In this document: positions 7,655 through 15,752 of the stretch, in pieces
Numbering within the stretch: position 1 is the stretch's first letter
Layout of the letters: every line of letters starts with the position of its first letter
NCBI GenBank assembly: GCA_030841035.1
Contig: JAVEDI010000104.1
Location: 73,445 to 110,956 of the forward strand
DNA: 37,512 nucleotides
DNA from: Actinomycetota bacterium
Lineage (GTDB): Bacteria > Actinomycetota > Actinomycetes > JACCUZ01
Reading direction: 5' to 3'
Program-made: the position numbers and the translations under genes
The notes under the pieces: generated by a model
Databases searched by the model: none
What the model was told of the DNA's origin: nothing
The model's input: only the letters and a program-made list of their open reading frames with translations

Positions 7655-8903
7655 CGGCGGGCGTCTCCTCCCGAGCCGCCGCAGCGGCGATGTGCAGCTT
7701 GAGCAGATCGTCCTTCTGCGGGCTGTAGCGCGAGAAGCCGCTCTCGATCCACTGGATGGGGAACACGGCACCGGCGCCGAACTTGTTCTTCTCGCACGGC
7801 AGGTCGATGCGCTCGTGCGGCTCGCGTACGACGCCGAGCGGGTCGCGTCCTGCGCTGACCAGCTCGAGGTTCTCCTTGAACATGCGACGCATCATGGCGA
7901 CGCCGACGTCACTCTTGCCGAGGTGCTCCAGCGACCGGTCGGTGACCGGTCCCTGGGTCACCCAGGCCATGATGTCCTGACCCTCGACGTAGTCGACGAT
8001 GTGCCGGCCGCGCTCGTTCCGCCACGGGATCTCGTAGTCGGGGATCGATGTCTGCGGCCCCCACTGCCCGCCCTCGGGTGCGTGCACGGTGTACAGCACG
8101 AACCACGTCGTGGTGTCGTCGACAGGCACCCTGATCTGCATCTGGTCGATGCCGCCGCCCCCCACGCGCATGTTGTAGGGGAAGACGAGCGGATGACCGA
8201 CGGCCCAGTCGTCGTCCTCCTCACTGTGACCTTCCAGCAGCCGCCGCTTGATGATGCCGTGGTCGAACTCGTCGAAGGCGACCTTGACGTGCTTGCGCTG
8301 GAAGGAGGACGGAGCGTCGAAGCCCATCGTCTTGCCGAGGAACTCGAAGTAGCGTCCGTGCAACCACTCCACGTGGTGGGGGTCGACCGCGTTCTCCATG
8401 ATCTGCAGCCAGCTGCACGGCAACGTGGCGTGACCGATGTCGCGCACACCGTCCATCACGTACACGTCGAACCGAGGCAGCTCGGGGGCCGGGTCCGGGC
8501 CGACGTAGGCCCACACCATCCCCCCGAGCTCGCTCGCCCTGCCCACCTTGGCCCGCACCCGGTCCCTGAAGTGGGTGTTGTCCGTCTCGGCCGGCTGCTC
8601 GAGGCAGGTGCCGTCGAGCCCGAAGTACCAGCCGTGGTAGCCGCAGCGCAGGCCGTCTGCCTCGACGACGCCGTACGAGAGCGAGGCACGCCGGTGCGGG
8701 CACTGCTCCTCGATGATCCCGAGCCGGCCGGACGGCGTGCGATAGACCGCCCAGTCCTCACCGAGGAGCCGCACCGCCTTGACCGGGAACTCTGCCAGCT
8801 CGCGGCTGAAGCAGACGGGGTACCAGTAGTGGCGAAGCATCGCTCCCATGGCCGTGCCGGGGCCGACGCTGGTCAGTTCCTGGTTCTGCTCGACGCTGAG
8901 CAT
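7647..8903 (-). CDS. Rieske non-heme iron oxygenase, phthalate-dioxygenase type
   Basis: A 418-residue oxygenase component that would use O2 and electrons to hydroxylate an aromatic ring or demethylate a substituent. The Rieske [2Fe-2S] ligands are Cys68/His70 (EEQCPHRRAS) and Cys87/His90 (LRCGYHGWYFG). The mononuclear iron site is E170-N-A-V-D174-P-H-H177-V-E-W-L-H182, with His177 and His182 as ligands. A further acidic ligand is likely in VEGQDIMAW. The motif TQGPVTDRSLEHLGKSDVG places it with phthalate 4,5-dioxygenase/vanillate demethylase-type enzymes. Start ATG 8903 has AGGAAGG upstream. No reductase gene is in the window; a Rieske ferredoxin domain is encoded at 16606-17631. The neighbours suggest its substrate may carry a phosphate group; this is inference. 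Confidence 0.9.
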   Translation of the reverse strand: MLSVEQNQELTSVGPGTAMGAMLRHYWYPVCFSRELAEFPVKAVRLLGEDWAVYRTPSGRLGIIEEQCPHRRASLSYGVVEADGLRCGYHGWYFGLDGTCLEQPAETDNTHFRDRVRAKVGRASELGGMVWAYVGPDPAPELPRFDVYVMDGVRDIGHATLPCSWLQIMENAVDPHHVEWLHGRYFEFLGKTMGFDAPSSFQRKHVKVAFDEFDHGIIKRRLLEGHSEEDDDWAVGHPLVFPYNMRVGGGGIDQMQIRVPVDDTTTWFVLYTVHAPEGGQWGPQTSIPDYEIPWRNERGRHIVDYVEGQDIMAWVTQGPVTDRSLEHLGKSDVGVAMMRRMFKENLELVSAGRDPLGVVREPHERIDLPCEKNKFGAGAVFPIQWIESGFSRYSPQKDDLLKLHIAAAAAREETPAGA

Positions 8904-8946
8904 GGTGTCCTTCCTCGTTTCTCTGGTCGGTCGTCCTGCGGTGACG

Positions 8947-10767
8947 TCAGTCGTCCAGCACGGTCACGGTGCCGTTAGAGCCGTCCACACGCAACCGCTG
9001 GCCGGTCTTGATGCGCTTGGTCCCGAACGCGGTTCCCGTGACCGCGGGCAGGCCGTACTCGCGACAGACGATGGCGGCATGCGACATCATGCCCCCGACG
9101 TCGGTGACGGTCGCCCGGATCTTCCTGAAGATGGGAGCCCAGCTGGGTGCCGTCAGCGGAGCCACCAGGATCTCGCCGTCCTGCACCTCGCCGATCTCGG
9201 CGGGGGAGAAGATCACGCGGGCCAGCCCCTCCACCACCCCCGGGGAGGCGGCCATTCCCTTGAGGTCGCCGGACTCGTCATCAGCGCCGCCCAGCCAACC
9301 GGCCACGCTCTCGCTCGTGATGCCCCACAGCATGATGGTGAACGGCTCGGTGACGACCTCGGGAGGGGCGCCCAGCGCCGGTGGAGGCGACCACTTCTCC
9401 AGTGCCGACACGATCTGCTTCCTGCGCTCTATCTCCGGGGGCCAGTACGCCGGCCCGCGCGAGGGGGCGCCGACCGCCCACGAGGAGTACATGTCCCAGA
9501 GGGCGTCGGGCACCTCGTTGCGCTTGAGGAAGAAGATGTCGTCCTCCTCGGCCAGGAACCCCTCCTTCACCAGTACGCCGCCGAGGGCGCGCATCTTGCG
9601 CCACAGCACCGAGTGCGACCAGTGCTCGACGTAGAAGTTGTGGTTCTCCACGTAGGGGAAGACGGTTCGCGCCAGCCCGAGCTTCTGCTCGAAGGTCGAC
9701 CGGTCGTCGTCGCTGGGCAGCAGCTCGGCGTACTCCAGCACGATGCGGTCGCGCTCGGCCCGGATCTCATCGAGCGGGCGGGCCAGGTCGGTGCCTTCGC
9801 GCAGCATCTGCGTGTAGTTGCCGATGAAGCCGTAGGGGATCTCGCGGTGCTCGATCCAGATGTGGTCGGAGTGGTAGAAGCCCGACCCGCTGGAGAAGTT
9901 GAACCATGGCTCCGCCGACTCGGCCCACGCTGCCAGCCACTGGCGTCCCTCGTCGCTGCCCTGCAGGGCCTCGTCGACGACGTCCGGCCGGCCGGCCGAG
10001 GTGAAGTGCTGGTCGAGGCCGAGCCCCACAGCCAGGCGGGCCAGCTTCTTCAGCTCGTCGTCGGGGCGGAACAGGTCGACGTCGACTCCGGCGACCATCT
10101 TGGCGATGGCGAGGTCGGGGATGTTGGGCCAGGCCTGCTTGCAGAACCCGAAGAAGTCCAGGTAGGCGGCGTAGCCGAGGTTGAGGAACTCGAAGTGGTA
10201 CTGCCAGAGCTTGAGCCCGAGGTCCAGGATGCGGTGGTAGGACTCCATCAGCGCGAGCCCGCTGCCGGTGCCCCGTCCCTCGGTCACGACCTCGAGGGGC
10301 TCGCGGTCGGGCAGCGGCTCCACCTGGACCAGTTCCATGTCGTGGATCAGAGCGCGGATCTTCTCCAGCCAGTTGGCGTAGAGGTCGTTCCAGTTGGCGA
10401 AGTAGTGTCCCGCCCGCTCCATGAACTCGGGGACCCGAGACCCGATCTCCGCCGGGTCCGCGACGCCCACCGGTGAGAGGTAGGCGTAGCCGTAGAGGAT
10501 CCGGTAGTCGATGCCCATCGCCGGCGGGATGATGTAGTGCCGGGTGTTGTACTGCGACAGCGACGCGATGGCGTACTCGTAGAACGTCGCGTCCCACGGT
10601 GTCATCGCCATCGGCCAGTGGACGCCGTCCTGGAACCAGAAGGCCTGGTCCTCTTGCTCGCGCCGGTCCTCGCTGAAGACCGACGAATAGGAGTAAAGGT
10701 CTGTCCAGCCCTCGGCGCCGTCGGGCACCGGGATGTCGAACGGGCTCGGGAAACGCCGCTCGCTCAT
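8947..10767 (-). CDS. PEP-utilizing mobile (phosphohistidine) domain protein, substrate-binding half of a split phosphotransferase
   Basis: A 606-residue protein. The C-terminal 90 residues are a PEP-utilizer mobile domain with GGMMSHAAIVCREYGLPAV; the central His (about residue 563) is the phosphate-carrying residue in this family. The preceding roughly 500 residues lack an ATP-grasp and resemble the middle domain of rifampin phosphotransferase/phenylphosphate-synthase-like proteins (EEDDIFFLKRNEVPDALW). That domain would bind the acceptor. ATG 10767 was chosen because GGAGG lies five bases upstream; an in-frame GTG at 10773 overlaps that site. The ATP-binding partner is the next gene upstream. 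Together they would use ATP, via phosphohistidine, to phosphorylate an alcohol or phenol, as PpsA/PpsB and CreHI do. True PEP synthase activity is less likely because the enzyme is split and sits among aromatic genes. Confidence 0.82.
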   Translation of the reverse strand: MSERRFPSPFDIPVPDGAEGWTDLYSYSSVFSEDRREQEDQAFWFQDGVHWPMAMTPWDATFYEYAIASLSQYNTRHYIIPPAMGIDYRILYGYAYLSPVGVADPAEIGSRVPEFMERAGHYFANWNDLYANWLEKIRALIHDMELVQVEPLPDREPLEVVTEGRGTGSGLALMESYHRILDLGLKLWQYHFEFLNLGYAAYLDFFGFCKQAWPNIPDLAIAKMVAGVDVDLFRPDDELKKLARLAVGLGLDQHFTSAGRPDVVDEALQGSDEGRQWLAAWAESAEPWFNFSSGSGFYHSDHIWIEHREIPYGFIGNYTQMLREGTDLARPLDEIRAERDRIVLEYAELLPSDDDRSTFEQKLGLARTVFPYVENHNFYVEHWSHSVLWRKMRALGGVLVKEGFLAEEDDIFFLKRNEVPDALWDMYSSWAVGAPSRGPAYWPPEIERRKQIVSALEKWSPPPALGAPPEVVTEPFTIMLWGITSESVAGWLGGADDESGDLKGMAASPGVVEGLARVIFSPAEIGEVQDGEILVAPLTAPSWAPIFRKIRATVTDVGGMMSHAAIVCREYGLPAVTGTAFGTKRIKTGQRLRVDGSNGTVTVLDD

Positions 10768-10860
10768 ACCCACCTCCAGGGGGTGCCGGTGGGCGAGGTG
10801 CCCGCCGGTGAGGGTCGACGACGGGGCGTCGCCGACCGTGGTGCCGCGGTGACCGTGCGG

Positions 10861-11934
10861 TCAGCCGGTCTTGCCGTGCGCGTGCAGTGGTGAGGTCAGG
10901 GTCGCGACGATGCTGGACAGATAGTCACCGTGGGTCGCCGCCACCCTCGCGGGTCGGCGGCTCCACACGGTCTCGGGCCGGCTCTGCAGGAGCAGCACGT
11001 TCGAGTCGTCGGGCAGGTCCAGGTCGATCGCCCACTCGACGTCCTGCGGACAGCCGTAGTGCTTCTCCGCCCGCCGGGCCAGCCGCACGACCGCACGGAT
11101 CTCCTCGTCGGTGAGGCTCGGCTGGTCACGGCGTCCGTCGGTGATGGCGACCCGCTCGACCCCGGTCCCGCCCAGACGGTACTCGTACTCCTTGCTCGAG
11201 ACTTGCCGCCGGGTGATCTCGTAGAGCACCTTGTCGACGAGGAAGTTGTCGGGGGTCACCTCGCCGGCGACCACCGCCTCGCCGAAGCCCCACGACGAGT
11301 CGATGGCGACCTGGGACCGGTCACCGTCGGACGGGTTGAGCGTGAAGGCGACCCCCGCGGCCTTGGGCCGCACCATCTTCTGCACGGCCACGCACATCTG
11401 GACCGCGTCGTGCGGGTAGCGCATCTCGGCCCGGTAGGCGATGGCGCGCTCGGTGAACAGGCTCGACCAGCAGCGACGCACCATCGAGAGCACGGCCTCG
11501 GCGCCCTGCACCCACAGGTAGGTCTCGTGCTCACCGGCGAAGCTGGCATCGGGCAGGTCCTCGCTGGTGGCCGACGACCGGACGGCCACCGCCGGCCGCG
11601 GGTCCGCGCACATCTCGCCCAGCGCCGCATAGCCGGCCCGCACCGAGTCCTCCACCTCGGCGGGCACCGGCACGGCCTCGACGAGCTGGCGCAGCTCCAG
11701 GCTCACGGCGGCAAGCTTGCCGAGGTCGGCGGGGTCGAAGGACCCCAGCAGGCTGTGGATGGCGTCGGCGACCTCCGGGTTGGCGTGCACGAAGCGGTAC
11801 GCGTCGGTGGTGACCGCGAAGCCGGGTGGGACGGGCATCCCCGCCACCGTCATGGTGCCGAGGCTGGCGCACTTGCCGCCCAGCAGGCCCGTGTGCTCGG
11901 GGCGGAAGTCGGAGAACCAGATGGTGTAGCTCAT
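10861..11934 (-). CDS. PPDK_N/PEP-synthase ATP-binding subunit
   Basis: A 357-residue protein consisting only of the ATP-grasp part of PEP synthase. Landmarks are GLLGGKCASLGTMTVAGMPV near the start, AVRSSATSEDLPDASFAGEH (ATP binding), AGVAFTLNPSDGDRSQV, SSWGFGEAVVAGEVTPDNF, and QDVEWAIDL...LLLQSRPETVWS, where the family normally continues into the phosphohistidine domain. It ends shortly after that point, so its phosphate acceptor must be the separate downstream protein (8947-10767). ATG 11934 overlaps the stop of the phosphatase gene (ATGA) and has a GGAGG site. The frame stays open upstream as a shadow, which is rejected because the family N-terminus begins at this ATG. Role: hydrolyse ATP and load the partner histidine, as PpsB does in phenylphosphate synthase. 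Confidence 0.88.
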   Translation of the reverse strand: MSYTIWFSDFRPEHTGLLGGKCASLGTMTVAGMPVPPGFAVTTDAYRFVHANPEVADAIHSLLGSFDPADLGKLAAVSLELRQLVEAVPVPAEVEDSVRAGYAALGEMCADPRPAVAVRSSATSEDLPDASFAGEHETYLWVQGAEAVLSMVRRCWSSLFTERAIAYRAEMRYPHDAVQMCVAVQKMVRPKAAGVAFTLNPSDGDRSQVAIDSSWGFGEAVVAGEVTPDNFLVDKVLYEITRRQVSSKEYEYRLGGTGVERVAITDGRRDQPSLTDEEIRAVVRLARRAEKHYGCPQDVEWAIDLDLPDDSNVLLLQSRPETVWSRRPARVAATHGDYLSSIVATLTSPLHAHGKTG

Positions 11935-13037
11935 GCGGGAACCTCCGTGGCCGCAGCCGAGGACGACGTGGACGCCGTCGAGGCGTACCAGTCGGGAAGC
12001 AGAGCGGGGTCGGGCACCAGGATCTCCTGCACCCGGTTGCGGTAGGCCACCGTGGCCTCGGTGCCACCCCGGTGCAGGCGGACCAGCACCTCTTCGGTGT
12101 TGTAGGGCTCGCCGGGGTCGTAGCCGACCGCCCAGGTGGCGAAGGCCCGGATGGGACCGGAGTGGGTGGCCACGATCACCTTCGCGCCCGGTGACTCGGC
12201 CAGGACCCGTCGGATGCCCAGCCAGAAGCGGCGTACGCACGAGGCCGGCGGCTCGAAGTGCAGCATCGGGACGGTCAGCCACAGGTGGATCGGGTCCGCG
12301 CCGCCCTGCTGGGTGGTCCAGAACCGGTCGACCTCGACCATCCAGAGCGGGCGGTCGCCGTGCGCCATCCGCTCGTGGCGCTCCAGGATCTCGACGTACT
12401 CCCGGAAGGCCGCGGTGACGTCGCGCAGGCCGCCGGGCGTCGAGACCTGGAAGTTCAGGAACTCGGGCATCGGTGTGATGTCGGAGACGGCGGCGTCCAC
12501 CCGCCACTGGGCCAGCCCGTCGAGCAGGCCGCGCTGCATGTGCTCGGCGGTCTGCCGCGCCCGGTTGGTGTCGGCGCACACGATGCGCACCTGCTCGCCC
12601 TCGTGCACCGACTTGGACAGGTCGAAGCCGCGGCGGTGGGACTGCCACGAGCCGAGCGGCGTCAGCCCGGACTCGGTGGAGTACCCCTGGGTCTCGCCGT
12701 GCCGCACGAGATGGACCTGCGCGCTGGCCCCTGAGGCCAACAGGTGTCCGTTGGCCGGCAGCTCCTTCGTGCGGGTGATCTCGGCCCAGGCGCGGGTCGT
12801 GGGCAACGGCTGGCCCTCCCACACCACCGGCCCGGTCAGCTCGGGGTCGGTGCCGCGGGCCCGGAACCGGCGCAGGTACAGCGGGGTGTCGGCGTCGGCC
12901 TCGGTCGGCTGAGCCAGCCCGTTGCCCGCGGCCTCGCTCGCGTTGCGACGTTGCCGCTCCTGGTAGCGCCCGAGGTACATCGGCGCATCGGTGCGCTCGG
13001 TCCTGCGCGCCCGTGGCGTGCCGTTCAGCTCACTCAT
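11931..13037 (-). CDS. Histidine phosphatase (phosphoglycerate mutase-like) with N-terminal repeat
   Basis: A 368-residue protein of the histidine phosphatase superfamily. The RHG motif is VHLVRHGETQGYS with His113 as phosphate acceptor; the second catalytic His292 is in IVATHSGPIRAF. The first 100 residues are extra and carry a duplicated short motif, DAPMYLGRYQERQR (17-30) and DTPLYLRRFRARG (50-62), of unknown role. The middle insert contains EVDRFWTTQQGGADP and several tryptophans. Both ends overlap neighbours by four bases (ATGA), so it is translated with the dioxygenase upstream and the ATP-grasp gene downstream. In this context it is a good candidate for removing the phosphate put on by the split phosphotransferase, comparable in role to CreD of p-cresol catabolism. 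The substrate is inferred, not shown. Confidence 0.86.
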   Translation of the reverse strand: MSELNGTPRARRTERTDAPMYLGRYQERQRRNASEAAGNGLAQPTEADADTPLYLRRFRARGTDPELTGPVVWEGQPLPTTRAWAEITRTKELPANGHLLASGASAQVHLVRHGETQGYSTESGLTPLGSWQSHRRGFDLSKSVHEGEQVRIVCADTNRARQTAEHMQRGLLDGLAQWRVDAAVSDITPMPEFLNFQVSTPGGLRDVTAAFREYVEILERHERMAHGDRPLWMVEVDRFWTTQQGGADPIHLWLTVPMLHFEPPASCVRRFWLGIRRVLAESPGAKVIVATHSGPIRAFATWAVGYDPGEPYNTEEVLVRLHRGGTEATVAYRNRVQEILVPDPALLPDWYASTASTSSSAAATEVPA

Positions 13038-13945
13038 GTGTGCACCGTGAAGAAGCGCTGGTTCACGACCCCGTCGTAGTAGAAGATCGCCCGACCCATC
13101 TCGCCCTCGGTCCAGGTGATCGGCTCGGCGTCGGGGTCGACCCAGTAGCCGCCGCTGAAGATCTCGTTCCGGTTGCCTGCCGGGTCGAAGAAGTACGTCG
13201 TGAAGCCTCGCGTGGCGCCGTGCCGTGTCGGGTTCACCTCGATCGGCACACCGTGGTAGCTGAGCAGGTCGGCCGCGTCGCGGACCGCGCCCCAGTCATC
13301 GACGTAGAACGCGAAGTGGTGCAGGCCGCCCTGGGGGCCGGTGATCATCGCCAGGTCGTGCGGGGTGTGGGTGCGTTCCATGAAGACCGCGATGCGTTGC
13401 CCGTCGTCACCGAGGATCTGCTCGGTGAGCCGGAACTCGAGCACGTCGCGGAAGAAGCGCAGGCCCTCGTCCACGTCCTCCGCGGTGAGGAACAGGTGGT
13501 CCAGCCGCGGCGGGGCGATGCCCACCAGACCCAGCGGGCGCACCGGCGGGTTGGTCAGCGGCAGCATGTTGCCCACGTTTGCCATGCCGTGGACCAGCTC
13601 GGTCAGGTGCCCGGTGGGTGACAGGAAGCGCACGGCCTCTCCGTGGCCCGGCGCCAGGCTTCCCGCGCCGTGGCGGGTCACCTCGCAGCCGTACTGCTCG
13701 ACCGCCTTCTCCAGCCGCTCCAGGTCGTCGAGGTGCTCGACCTTGAAACCGACGTGCTCCAGGCCGTGGGTCGCCGCCGCCTTGAGGATCACGGAGTGAT
13801 GCTGGTGCTCGTCCCACCCCTTGAGGAAGACCCGGTCGCCCTCCCGCGCGGTCTCGATGAGCCCGAGCACCTCGCAGTAGTAGGCCGTCGCCAGCTCGAG
13901 GTCCGGGCAGCGGACCTCGACGTGCGACAGGCGCAGGATGCCCAT
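13034..13945 (-). CDS. Catechol 2,3-dioxygenase-type extradiol dioxygenase (copy 1)
   Basis: A 303-residue two-domain vicinal-oxygen-chelate protein close in layout to XylE. It would open a catechol ring next to the hydroxyls with Fe(II) and O2 to give a 2-hydroxymuconic semialdehyde-type product. Iron ligands fit His150 (PRLDHLFLT), a His of the pair at 209-210 (GLHHFAFY) and Glu261 (FFDPAGNRNEIFSGG). The motif NPTRHGATRG matches the GPTRHG region of XylE, and the C-terminus GRAIFYYDGVVNQRFFTVHT also matches. ATG 13945 has GAGGAGA five bases upstream. The stop overlaps the phosphatase start (ATGA). It is a clear paralog of the next gene upstream. The ring substituents it accepts are unknown. 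Confidence 0.9.
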   Translation of the reverse strand: MGILRLSHVEVRCPDLELATAYYCEVLGLIETAREGDRVFLKGWDEHQHHSVILKAAATHGLEHVGFKVEHLDDLERLEKAVEQYGCEVTRHGAGSLAPGHGEAVRFLSPTGHLTELVHGMANVGNMLPLTNPPVRPLGLVGIAPPRLDHLFLTAEDVDEGLRFFRDVLEFRLTEQILGDDGQRIAVFMERTHTPHDLAMITGPQGGLHHFAFYVDDWGAVRDAADLLSYHGVPIEVNPTRHGATRGFTTYFFDPAGNRNEIFSGGYWVDPDAEPITWTEGEMGRAIFYYDGVVNQRFFTVHT

Positions 13946-13985
13946 GGATCTCTCCTCGATCGGTCAGGCAGGACGTCGTGCGCGG

Positions 13986-14894
13986 CTAGGTGTGGACCTT
14001 CATGAAGCGTTCGTTGAGATCCCCTTCGTAGTAGAAGATCGCCTTGCCGATGTGGTCCTCGGTCCAGGTGATCGTCGGGAAGTCCGGATCGGGTCGGTAG
14101 CCGCCGGTGAAGACCTCGTTGCGGGTGCCGAGCGGGTCGAAGAAGTAGATGGTGTTGCCCCGTGTGATGCCGTGCCGGGTGGGCCCCACGTCGATCTGCA
14201 CGCCGTTGTAGGCCAGCACGTCCGCAGCCTTGCGGACGTGGTCCCAGTCGTCGAGCCAGAACGCGAAGTGGTGCAGCCCACCGTTGGGCCCGGAGACGAC
14301 CGCGAGGTCGTGCGGCGAGTGGGAGCGCTCCATCCAGGTGCCGATCTGGTGGCCGTTGCCGTCCAGCAGCTGCTCGGTGAGGCGGAACCCGAGCACGTCG
14401 ATGTAGAACCGGCTCGCGTCGCCCACCTCCTCCGCGGTCACGAGGAGATGGTCCATGCGCGGTGGCGCGATGCCGCGCAGGCCGTCGACGTACGCCGGTG
14501 GGTCGATCTTGGGGAGCAGCCCTCCCACCCGGTCGACCTCGTGGACCAGCGTCATGACATGACCGCTGGGGGTCTCGAAGCGGACTCCCTCGCCCTGCGC
14601 GACCTCTTCCCGGCGTGCCACGCGCCGGACCGGCATGCCGTAGCGCTCGACAGCGATCTCGAGGTCCTCGAGGTCGTCCGCGTGCTCCACCTTGAAGGTG
14701 AAGCCGTCCATCCCGACGCGTGGGGAGTAGCGCAGCCGCAGCGAGTGGTGGTCTTCTTCGTCCCAGCACTTGAGGTAGGCGGACCCGTCGGTCCGCTCGA
14801 CCTCGATCAGGCCCATCACGTCGGTGTAGTAGGCCGAGGCAAGCTCCATGTCCGGGACGGTGATGTCCACGTGCGAGAGGCGCAGGATGCCCAT
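13986..14894 (-). CDS. Catechol 2,3-dioxygenase-type extradiol dioxygenase (copy 2)
   Basis: A 302-residue paralog of the previous protein and the first gene of the leftward operon. Predicted iron ligands are His149 (PRMDHLLVT), one of His208/His209 (GLHHFAFW) and Glu260 (GTRNEVFTGG). The stretch DVGPTRHGITRGNTIYFFDP and the C-terminus GKAIFYYEGDLNERFMKVHT are very close to XylE of Pseudomonas. ATG 14894 gives the same N-terminus as the paralog (MGILRLSHV); a longer open frame upstream is a shadow. A GGGGAGA sequence lies rather far (about 12 bases) from the start. Two copies may serve different catechols or the substrate before and after side-chain change. No downstream meta-pathway hydrolase, dehydrogenase or hydratase is encoded in the window. 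Confidence 0.9.
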   Translation of the reverse strand: MGILRLSHVDITVPDMELASAYYTDVMGLIEVERTDGSAYLKCWDEEDHHSLRLRYSPRVGMDGFTFKVEHADDLEDLEIAVERYGMPVRRVARREEVAQGEGVRFETPSGHVMTLVHEVDRVGGLLPKIDPPAYVDGLRGIAPPRMDHLLVTAEEVGDASRFYIDVLGFRLTEQLLDGNGHQIGTWMERSHSPHDLAVVSGPNGGLHHFAFWLDDWDHVRKAADVLAYNGVQIDVGPTRHGITRGNTIYFFDPLGTRNEVFTGGYRPDPDFPTITWTEDHIGKAIFYYEGDLNERFMKVHT

Positions 14895-15056
14895 GCGAGG
14901 CAAGTCTCCCCATCTTGTGCGGGTGGTCCGCGCCCGCTGTGACCGTGCAACGGCTGCCGGGAGCATCCGCCCTGCGCGTTCCGTCTTCAAGACCGCTGTT
15001 CCTGCATGCGGGACGATGTCCGTACCGAGCGGTCCGGCCGGGGCCAGGATGGCCAC
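14895..15056. promoter_or_regulatory. Divergent control region of the catabolic island
   Basis: These 162 bases separate the seven-gene leftward operon from the rightward unknown-IclR-Rieske/HAD genes, so they must hold both promoters. An imperfect palindrome, gttcctgcatgcgggac at 14998-15014, has GTTCC/GGGAC arms around GCATGC. It resembles operators bound by IclR-family regulators and is the best candidate site for the IclR protein encoded 700 bases away. Confidence 0.5.
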
Positions 15057-15752
15057 ATGACGCCGACGGCCAGGCCGGAGGACATGCGGGCCGCGATGGC
15101 CGACTTCGTGGCCGCGGCCCACGACGCCTACCTCGCCCAGGCGCGGCTGCTGCCGCCCGCCGAGCGTGCACGCATGCCTCTGGTCGCGGCTGGGTCCTTC
15201 ACCGTGGTCGCGGCCGGCGCGCGCAACCTGCACGTGCTGGCCACGACCGAGGCGCTGCCCGCTCCCGTGGGTCAGGAGGTGCAGTTCACCGGCGCAGCGG
15301 AGGACCTCGCCTGGCAGCTGCGGTTCTTCGACCCTGTCGTGCTTCCGGGGCTGGGCATGATCGACGAGGGAGTGACCGCCGCGCCCGAAGAGGTGCGCCG
15401 GACCCTCGGCGTGCACACCGTGCTCTATCACCTCGTGGTCCAGCCGGGAGCCGAGCTGACCGGCCACCATGCGCTGCACATGGGCGCGGGGCTGGCCAAC
15501 AGCCACGCCTCGCGGTCGCGCGACCTGGAGGCGGTCCGTGCCCACCGGCCCGGCGCGGCGCCGCTGGTCGAGGAGCTCGCCGGCGCCCTGCAGGCCGGTC
15601 TGCCGCGCGCGGCCGCGCTGCTCGCCGCGGCGATCGCGCCGTACGACGAGGCCGTGGGCCGCCTCGCCCGGCAAGCCGGCCCCGACCCGCAGGCCGTGCT
15701 GTCGGTCCTCGTTGCCGCTGTCCGCGAGGAGCCCAGCAGTGCCCTCCGCTGA
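15057..15752 (+). CDS. Unknown protein coupled to the IclR regulator
   Basis: A 231-residue, probably soluble, alpha-rich protein. I do not recognise the family. ATG 15057 was chosen because AGGA lies about eight bases upstream; an earlier in-frame ATG at 15006 has no such site and would run into the control region. Features are an N-terminal helix (MADFVAAAHDAYLAQARLL), a middle mixed alpha/beta part with LRFFDPVVLPGLGMIDEGV and HTVLYHLVVQPGAELTGHHA, and an Ala/Leu-rich C-terminal helical part. His pairs in TGHHALHMGAG could bind a metal or ligand, but this is only a guess. It overlaps the iclR-like gene by 14 bases and is divergent from the degradation operon, so it probably belongs to the pathway (a substrate-handling or sensing protein). 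Confidence 0.75.
   Translation: MTPTARPEDMRAAMADFVAAAHDAYLAQARLLPPAERARMPLVAAGSFTVVAAGARNLHVLATTEALPAPVGQEVQFTGAAEDLAWQLRFFDPVVLPGLGMIDEGVTAAPEEVRRTLGVHTVLYHLVVQPGAELTGHHALHMGAGLANSHASRSRDLEAVRAHRPGAAPLVEELAGALQAGLPRAAALLAAAIAPYDEAVGRLARQAGPDPQAVLSVLVAAVREEPSSALR

Noticed and set aside
11935-12822. Upstream extension of the ATP-grasp frame
   Set aside because: It lies over the histidine phosphatase gene in another frame, and the PPDK_N family start is at ATG 11934.
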